The notes under the pieces: model-generated
What the model was told of the DNA's origin: nothing
Databases searched by the model: none
Seen by the model: only the letters and a program-made list of their open reading frames with translations
In this document: piece by piece, positions 57,831-64,000 of the stretch
Position numbering within the stretch: position 1 is the stretch's first letter
Layout: every line of letters begins with the position of its first letter
Assembly: GCF_036850765.1 (NCBI RefSeq)
Contig: NC_089495.1
Coordinates: 121,357,033 to 121,421,032 of the forward strand
DNA: 64,000 nucleotides
DNA from: Saccopteryx bilineata
Taxonomy: Eukaryota; Chordata; Mammalia; Chiroptera; Emballonuridae
Reading direction: 5' to 3'
Made by a program: the position numbers and the translations under genes

Positions 57831-58328
57831 CCTAGGAATGCCCTTGGTGATCAAGCTACCCAAAAGAAAATTATATGGAGCAACCATGACAGACCGAGCA
57901 AGTCAGTCTCATACTATTCATCACCAGAACGCTGCAGCCCGGTGTAAAGAGTTTCAACTTTCTCGAGAAGCAGCACGGCAGATTGGGAAATCCTGTCCAA
58001 GGGGTCCTATACTGCCCCCTCATTTGGAGCTAACCCTCAAGGACCCCTACCAGGACAACTTTGGCAGATGGATGTTACTTATATACCTTCATTTGGCAAA
58101 CAGTCATATGTCCACATTACAGTGGATACATATTCCGGATCTATAGTAACCTCTGTCAGAACAGGAGAGGCTGCTAAGCATGTTATAGCTCATGGTCTAT
58201 ATGCATTGTTCTATTATTGGATTTCCTAAACTGGCTTAACTGAAAATGCTCCTGCATATGGAGCAAAAGCATTTACTGTATTTTGTCATGCTTACAATCT
58301 TTAAAGTTAAGGTATTATTAAAGTGTAC

Positions 58329-58720
58329 TCGCCCTGGCCAGTTGGCACAGCGGTAGAGCGTCGGCCTAGCGTGCAGAGGACCCGGGTTTGATTCCCGGCC
58401 AGGGCACACAGGAGAAGCGCCCATTTGCTTCTCCACCCTTCCGCCGCGCTTTCCTCTCTGTCTCTCTCTTCCCCTCCCGCAGCCAAGGCTCCATTGGAGC
58501 AAAGATAGCCCGGGCGCTGGGGATTGCTCTGTGGCCTCTGCCTCAGGTGCTAGAGTGGCTCTGGTCGCAACATGGCGATGCCCAGGATGGGCAGAGCATC
58601 GCCCCTGGTGGGCGTGCCAGGTGGATCCCGGTCGGGCGCATGCGGGAGTCTGTCTGACTGTCTCTCCCTGTTTCCAGCTTCAGAAAAATGAAAAAACAAA
58701 CAAACAAACAAAAAATAATA
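58329..58720 (+). repeat. SINE-C (Ves-like) in ERV pol
   Basis: Complete Ves-like SINE with the duplication 'aaagtgtactc' at both sides and a (CAAA)n tail. Confidence 0.94.
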
Positions 58721-58984
58721 AAGTGTACTCAGCAAACATTTTAAGGTCAATTTAAAAAAAAATTTAAAAGGGGGTAGTCATATCCTGGAACTCCTATGGG
58801 TCACCATATCATGCTATTTACTTAAACAAAAAATTACATTTCTTTTGAATGCTGATGAACAGGAGACACCAAATCTTTTTCGCCTGCAAACTACTACCTT
58901 CTTTATTAGATCCAGCTAATAACACTGTTTTGTCTTTTTCCAAATAGCTCCAGATATATGGAAAAGATTTATATAGGCGGATGG

Positions 58985-59740
58985 GGATCCCAACCCCTCA
59001 GCGAGATCTTCTGAGCATGGCTTTTAAGATACCTAGAGGCAGAAAAAGCCCAATAGAGATCAGGGGAACTACCAGCTTTTAGGATACGCCCTTAAAAGCT
59101 CCAACGCCCTCATAGGATGCCATCTGGGTCCTGCTTCAATAGTGGAAAGGAAGGTCATTGAGCTAAAGCCTGCCAGGCTTACATGCCTCTGCTGTGAGGA
59201 AACAGGGACACTGGAAGGTAGGCTTCCCCCTCGCTCCTCTAAGGGAGGGTTCAGTCTCTTCCAGCCCTGCTCCAGCCACCTATGACCTAACCTTGCCCAG
59301 AAAGCTGGGGTTTGCCACTGAAGGCTGAAGGTGCCCAGGGCCACCGGCCCCATCTACGACACTGTGGACGAGCCCAGGGTATTTCTTCCAAGAAGCAGGT
59401 AAACTGATCTCATTTGCACAAGGGCCACTTAACTATGTTTTGCCTGAATAGTCAGGTTTTTTATTCTTCCCTCAAAGATCTCTGTTGTGGGTGTTGATAG
59501 TCCTATTTTCTGCTGCTTTGCTTAATATATAGTGTTTCCTTTATCCCTCGTACCTCAATGCCCCACTCATATTTCAGGCTGGGACCTACTCCTAATTTAG
59601 AGCTCTCTTTCCCCCTTTTGCCAACTTCTATTATGAATCTACCTTTGCCACCCAGCTTAGTGTATCCCAAGGTTCTCTTTACCATGTCACAGTCACAGAG
59701 CTCCAGGGAAAAGCTACCTGGTCTCATCTCTCCAGGCAGA
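58985..59740 (+). pseudogene. class I ERV gag (capsid end, zinc-knuckle) and protease remnant
   Basis: At 58985-59070 a frame has the 'TPQRDLLSMAFK' wording of the gammaretrovirus-like capsid end. At about 59190-59220 lies a degenerate CCHC-like 'ETG..HWK' region with a one-base shift. At 59395-59580 protease landmarks appear ('VLPE', 'SKISVVGVD', 'VPQCPTHISG'), with the catalytic Asp-Thr-Gly site mutated. There are many stops. The frames do not join into a product, and I do not reconstruct one. Confidence 0.7.
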
Positions 59741-60085
59741 AGAGAACAGAAGCTCCATATCCACGCATGCTGCAAATGGCTTCTCCAGTCTACCTGAATC
59801 ATTACCAGCTAGAAGCAGCAGTCATTGGGACTTGGACATGAGCTGCAAAGTATAGAATGGTTACAACAATTCCAGTGCCATGCAGACTTTTCCTGGCTGT
59901 GGACATTTCCTGGACTCCTGCTCCCTATGACAGCTCCTAACAGACTGAACTGTGGTCGGGTTGCATTTTTCAGGGATTTGGCATGGTGTTGGGGCCAACT
60001 TGGACTTGGTGAACATGTTAAGGACACTACTCTTTTATGGATTCTTGCTGTATTGGCCAAGAGTTTGCTTAAAGGCTTTTAATCA
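59741..60085 (+). other. unidentified segment between the ERV and the second L1 end
   Basis: A frame is open for 85 codons (59825-60082), but I recognise no domain. It is probably more retroviral or flank sequence carried within the composite unit. Confidence 0.35.
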
Positions 60086-60541
60086 CTGTAAAAAAAATAG
60101 AAGGCTGGATAAAGAAGATGGGGCACATATACACCATGGTATACTAGTCAGCTAGAAGAAGTGATGACATCGGCTCACTTACAGCAGAATGGTGGAATCT
60201 TGATAATATTAAGCGGAGTGAAATAAGCGAATCAGAAAAAAACAAGAACGAACTGCAGGATTCCATACATTGGTGGGACATAAAAGTGAGACTAAGAGAC
60301 ATGGACAGGAGTGTGGTGGTTACGGGGGGTGGGGGGAGGAAAGGAGGGAGAGGGGGAGGGGAGGGGGAGGGGTACAGAGAGAACTGGATGGAGGGTGATG
60401 GAGGATGATCTCTCTTTGGGTGATGGGTATGCAACAGAACTAAATGACAAGATAACCTGGAAATGTTTTCTTTGAATATATGTACCCTGATTTATTGATG
60501 TCACCCCATTAAAATAAAAATTTATTTATAAAAAAAATAAA
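60086..60541 (+). mobile_element. second, different L1 3' end with A-rich tail
   Basis: It reads 'gctggataaagaagatggggcacatatacacc...', the end of ORF2, then a G-rich polypurine UTR (60326-60375), 'ctttgggtgatgggtatgcaac' and a tail 'attaaaataaaaatttatttataaaaaaaataaataaa'. It overlaps in content with 56930-57180 but differs at many positions, so it comes from another L1 subfamily. Confidence 0.9.
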
Positions 60542-60557
60542 TAAAAAGCTTTGAACA
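60542..60557. repeat. right target-site duplication of the composite L1 unit
   Basis: taaaaagctttgaaca, identical to 50046-50061, directly after the A-rich tail of the second L1 3' end. Confidence 0.95.
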
Positions 60558-60790
60558 TTTTACTATAATTTTCAACATCCTATTTATGTGAATTAGGATT
60601 TTCTACCTTCAGCACAATTAAGAGTAAAAAGAGAGAAATTCTTCAATGTATTGACGAGGAAATGAGAGTTTGCCTTTCAAATATATGCCCAAACATTGAA
60701 GAAATCGCTAGGACACATCAGGCTCATGTTTCTCATAAACACAAGAATGAAAAAACACATTTGCACCGGGACCTGCCGAATTTACTAAAT
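60558..60790 (+). pseudogene. hAT transposase remnant, C-terminal part
   Basis: It continues the frame broken at 50061: the 'GFSTFSTIKSKKRE' motif, an EEMR..LSN helix and 'HQAHVSHKHKN', then stops. It corresponds to the hAT C-terminal dimerisation region. No catalytic domain remains. Confidence 0.75.
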
Positions 60791-61072
60791 CTTACTAAGA
60801 ATGTATCTATATATATAAAAAGATAACTTTTTTGTCATTTTTAAATTTTTTAACCCCTCTTTTTTATGAAGTCTAAAAAGCATTACTCAAAAACTGTAAC
60901 ATAAAAGTATTTTTTAATGTCAGAATAAATTTAATTTTGTAGTATTTATTTTGTTTAATTACCATAAAAGCACGTTTGGACTTCATATTTTTTTCTTTAA
61001 TATTTGAATTAATCATTATAACACATTTCTTAGAAATTTGTATATAGTGCGCCTACAATTATTTGTAGGATT

Positions 61073-61238
61073 TTTTTTTTAAAGACTTTATTCAATTTTC
61101 AAAGAGGAGAGAGAGAGAGAAGGGGGAGGAGCAGGAAGCATCAACTCCCATATGTGCCTTGACCAGGCAAGCCCAGGGTTTCGAACCAGCCACTTCAGTG
61201 TTCCAGGTAGACGCTTTATCCCACTGCGCCACCACAGG
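61073..61238 (-). repeat. SINE-B, reverse, in the hAT element
   Basis: Reverse SINE-B flanked by 'atttgtaggatttt'-like copies on both sides. Confidence 0.93.
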
Positions 61239-61310
61239 TAAAAAAAATCCTATTTGTAGGATTTTAAATGTGCCCTGAATTCAAAAAGTTTGAGAACCAC
61301 TGCGTTAGGT

Positions 61311-62290
61311 AACCTCCCTCCCTCCCCCCACATTTCTAGCAGGGCCCACAGCCAACAGTTGCTGGTGAGGCTCCATCCAGGGAATCAAAAGGGTGACTCC
61401 TCCTGAGAGGTAGGGTCCCAAGGGACGAGGGCTAGAAAGCCCTAGGAACATCCCTCTGCCTCATCCCTGCCTGCCCTTCGGGAAGTGGGCTCTTTAAAGA
61501 TGGCTGAGCCACGCCAAGGTAAGGGTGGGGCCGGGGCCTGGCAGGACTGGCTTTTACATGAGGAACAGTTAGAAGGGGATGTTGAGACAAGGTGTGCTTG
61601 GATGCCCAGGTGAGGGCTGCCTGTGGGGCTGGTTGCTCCCTGAGAGGGAACCACGATTCTTATTGCTGTAGCCACACACACCAGAGCCGGCCTTGTGGTG
61701 GGTGAAGAGCGAATGTCTGGGTTTGACATGAAGACCGGGAGATGCCTGCCTCACATCACATGTGGTTCCTGGCTCTCCTGTCTTACTCCGTATTTCCCCA
61801 AGTCCAACCAACCTAGTGGGTTTCTCTCTTATCCACAAAATGCTGCACCGAACTTCAGGTGTCATCACGCATTTCCTGGAAGCCAGCCGGCCTGGAGCAG
61901 CTGCAGCTGTTTCCTGTCACAAGCTCTGGGGTGAGGGCCACTCCTGCGCCTCCTGGGACATTGGCACAACTGCTGTGGTCAGGGTCCAAGTTCAGGCTTG
62001 CGGGGAGAACAGCCATGTATGGCACGGTGACCAGCATGTGAGCCAGCAGCTGCAGGACAGGCACAGTGCCCCCAGACTCAGAGCACACGGCATCTCTGAC
62101 CTCCCCGCGGCCCCACAACCATCTCGTAGGGCAGATAGTGTGGGTGTTGTTTCCCATGTCAGCAGTCAGCCCACCAAGTGGTGGCCCACTGGGGCCAGAT
62201 GCCAGAGCAGATTCCTGGTCCAGTCCTTACTGCACGTGGCCAATGGCCTCCAATAAAGATGTTCTCTTGGGTGGAGGCAGGAGAGAAGGG
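61311..62290. other. upstream flank, unique
   Basis: No transposon or coding motif is recognised. C/G-moderate sequence, and nothing supported. Confidence 0.35.
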
Positions 62291-62297
62291 TCTAAGA

Positions 62298-62399
62298 CAG
62301 CGGTTCTCAACCTGTGGGTCGCGACCCCGGCGGGGGTCAAATGACCAAAACACAGGGGTCGCCTAAAGCCATCAGAAAATACATATTTATTATACAACA

Positions 62400-62435
<36 letters not shown>

Positions 62436-62920
62436 GAGGCAGAGATAGACAGGGACAGACAGACAGGAACAGAGAGAGATGAGAAGCATCAATCATCAGT
62501 TTCTCGTTGCGCGTTGCGACTTCTTAGTTGTTCATTGATTGCTTTCTCACATGTGCCTTGACCGTGGGCCTTCAGCAGACCGAGTAACCCCTTGCTGGAG
62601 CCAGCGACCTTGGGTCCAAGCTGGCGAGCTCTTTGCTCAAGCCAGATGAGCCCGCGCGCGACCTCGGAGTCTCGAACCTGGGTACTTCCGCATCCCAGTC
62701 CGACGCTCTATCCACTGCGCCACCGCCTGGTCAGGCACAACACATTTTTAAATAAAGGAAAATACATATTTATTATACAACACATTTTTAAATAAAGGAA
62801 AATACATATTTATTATACATTTTTAAATAAAAATATGTATTTCCGATGGCTTTAGGCGACCCCTGTGTTTTGGTCGTTCGACCCCCGCTGGGGCCGCGAC
62901 CCACAGGTTGAGAGCCGCTG
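62298..62920. mobile_element. SPIN-like hAT foldback element
   Basis: Both ends start CAGCGG(T/C)TCTCAACCTGTGGGTCGCG as inverted copies. The inverted repeats run about 110 bp and include 'ACAGGGGTCGCCTAAAGCCATC'. This wording is that of SPIN-type hAT elements. The core holds a 45-bp tandem duplication ('aataaaggaaaatacatatttattatacaacac'). A SINE-A at 62401-62735 splits it. The 8-bp flanks are not clearly duplicated. Confidence 0.85.
62401..62735 (-). repeat. SINE-A, reverse, with 31-base poly-T
   Basis: Near-consensus reverse SINE-A with a long unbroken A-tail (poly-T at 62402-62432) and the target copy 'acaacacattttt' on both sides. Both traits point to a recent insertion. Confidence 0.95.
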
Positions 62921-63910
62921 GTAGGACTTGGGATCATCTTTAGAGGGGTATACAGACAAAGGACAGGGGGTCAGGAGATCACCCTGTTGGCTTGGAGGAA
63001 AAGAAGAATGGGAAGTGTTTGAAACTGTGGACTTACCCAAATCCCACGAAGCCAAGCACACCCCTGTAGGGTTGCTGGGAGGAGTGGTGCCGACCCTGAC
63101 CACTGGGTGGTGAAGACCAGCTCTAGTACCACACAGCAATACTGGCCCCCTTCCCTGGCTGAACTCGCCACTCAGCTCTCAAAGTCATGGTCAGTCCCTG
63201 AAGACCCAGGCACAGCTGTCTGTCTAATGCCTGAGTGGGTGCTCCCAGTTGCTGGTCTGGGGCACAGTCCCCACCTCAGCTGGACGGAGGCCTGCCAGCA
63301 TCCTGCTGGGCAAGGCAGGCAGCTCTCCCAGCGCTCACTGTCCTCCCCTGTCCCGGAGAGTGACTGTGTCTTTTAGTTCTCCCTCTGGGTCCCCAGAGCA
63401 CGGCTCTCCAGGGAGGAGGAAAGCATGGGGCTTGGGGTGAAGGGGCCTGGGGCCGGATATGGTTCTGCTGTTCCCTGTGTTAAGTGTGAGGTTCTTCACC
63501 AGCCTCCGCCTCCTGAGCCTGACAGGAGCAGAAGGTCCAACCGGGCCAGCTGCCGACAGGCTCCCAGCTTCAAGGGGCCCACAGGCCTGCTCTTCCATCA
63601 CCCAGGCAGAGGGCTCTGATGGGCACGTGCCTGCCGGTGGATGGCGTCTGCTAGCTGCGGCCTGGGTGCGTGTACTTGTGCTCCTAGCAGGGCACACCAG
63701 AGGCATGCAGCTCAGTGCTTACAGCAAGTGGACCTGCAGGGAGAAGGGCTGCCCTCCGCCCTTTCGCCCAGGCAAAAACCTCAGGAAAGAAGATGATGTT
63801 TCCGCCTTTTCCATCAAGATAAATACATGCACACCCTGTTTTACTGCGTGTCACTCTGTGCCTCATAGGAGTAGTGTTTTCCACAAATGGAGAGCAAGAC
63901 CAGCAGAAGG
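62921..63910. other. unique flank
   Basis: No repeat is recognised. If the signals at 63923-63945 end a minus-strand gene, this is the intergenic spacer between that gene and BID. Confidence 0.35.
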
Positions 63911-63922
63911 ACGGCAACTTGT

Positions 63923-63945
63923 TTTATTGTGACACCAGCTTTATT
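63923..63945 (-). terminator. two minus-strand polyadenylation signals, possible MICAL3 3' end
   Basis: AATAAA occurs on the minus strand at 63940-63945 and again at 63923-63928, in unique non-repeat sequence. In human, MICAL3 lies upstream of BID on the same strand and ends toward it, so a 3' UTR end is expected in this direction. No MICAL3 coding sequence is in the window. The identity is inferred from remembered synteny only. Confidence 0.35.
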
Positions 63946-64000
63946 ACAGGGTTGGGGCCCAAGCCTGCAGCACCTCCCAGGTCTGCCTGCATGATGTGGA

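Larger units (their letters stand above)
57200..58955 (+). pseudogene. betaretrovirus-like (class II) ERV pol, RNase H to integrase
   Basis: The first part (57200-57415) reads as the end of an RNase H domain, with an 'AHS' motif and a 'LTQGNA' junction. After a reverse SINE, 57835-58320 carries the integrase N-terminal and catalytic start, including 'LWQMDVTYIP' (first acidic residue of the catalytic triad) and 'VDTYSG'. After a second SINE the C-terminal integrase text appears, with 'LNADEQ'. Stops and shifts are present throughout, so no enzyme is encoded. The wording is class II (MMTV/IAP-like), unlike the gag-protease text that follows. Confidence 0.78.
49734..61302 (+). mobile_element. 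hAT (Charlie-like) transposon split by a 10.5-kb insertion
   Basis: The left end is CAGTGGTTttttgg. The right end is aaagtttgagAACCACTG. The 8-bp flanks ccttaggc (49726-49733) and cgttaggt (61303-61310) agree at six positions. On each side of the inserted unit lies transposase-derived text that joins in reading sense at the insertion point: 'WISIKEKY' just left of it, and 'GFSTFSTIKSK' then 'EEMRVCLSNICPNIEEI' to the right. These are typical of the C-terminal dimerisation region of hAT transposases. Without its insertions the element would be about 0.9 kb. Confidence 0.88.

Noticed and set aside
57835..58320. Functional integrase or intact provirus
   Set aside because: Stops, shifts and two SINE insertions break the frame, and no paired LTRs flank it.

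Overview
This window is nuclear DNA of a placental mammal, almost certainly a bat. Three tRNA-derived SINE families fill it. SINE-A is about 330 bp (head CCTGACCAGGCGGTGGCGC). SINE-B is about 190 bp (head CCTGACCTGTGGTGGCGC). SINE-C is about 360 bp and Ves-like (head GGCCCTGGCCGGTTGGCTC). An older Ves-like form is called SINE-D here. To my knowledge this mix is typical of Chiroptera. The Ves-like and SINE-B types fit a horseshoe-bat or sac-winged-bat lineage, but the species cannot be fixed from the window alone.

The only protein-coding gene I can support is BID, the BH3-only apoptosis gene, on the minus strand. Its promoter and noncoding first exon lie in a CpG island (about 34.7-35.45 kb). 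The exon with the start codon is at 8732-8801, the caspase-8 loop exon at 3841-4057 and the BH3 exon at 445-584. The remaining 3' coding exons lie off the left edge. All between 0.6 and 35 kb is therefore BID intron, and everything right of about 35.5 kb is upstream flank. Human gene order would put the 3' end of MICAL3 there on the same strand; two minus-strand polyadenylation signals near 63.93 kb are a weak candidate for it.

The rest is layered mobile DNA. Introns: a hAT MITE (2.5 kb), an old L1 3' end whose UTR has expanded into a 37-bp minisatellite (7.2 kb), a mariner-type MITE (11.05 kb), LTRs (12.35 kb), a head-to-head LTR palindrome (15.8-16.9 kb), and a decayed class I endogenous retrovirus (gag at 19.1-21.0 kb, env tail at 22.3 kb) broken by two solo LTRs, many SINEs and a 27-bp GC-rich minisatellite. 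Upstream flank: a five-element SINE/mariner cluster (35.6-37.7 kb) and a reverse-oriented L1 (37.8-42.4 kb). That L1 carries a hAT element, which carries a pogo/Tigger-like transposon with a largely readable transposase, which in turn carries a SINE.

The most striking structure is at 49.7-61.3 kb. A hAT transposon is split by a 10.5-kb insertion with a 16-bp target-site duplication. The insertion begins with a full-length L1 5' end and contains ORF1, a broken ORF2 and an L1 3' end. It then runs through fragments of two classes of retrovirus and finishes with a second, different L1 3' end and its A-rich tail. This looks like one very long L1 3'-transduction or chimeric retrotransposition event. 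A SPIN-like hAT foldback element, itself hit by a SINE, follows at 62.3 kb.

No rRNA, functional tRNA gene or CRISPR array is present. Most long open reading frames here are repeat-derived or a product of GC-rich sequence.
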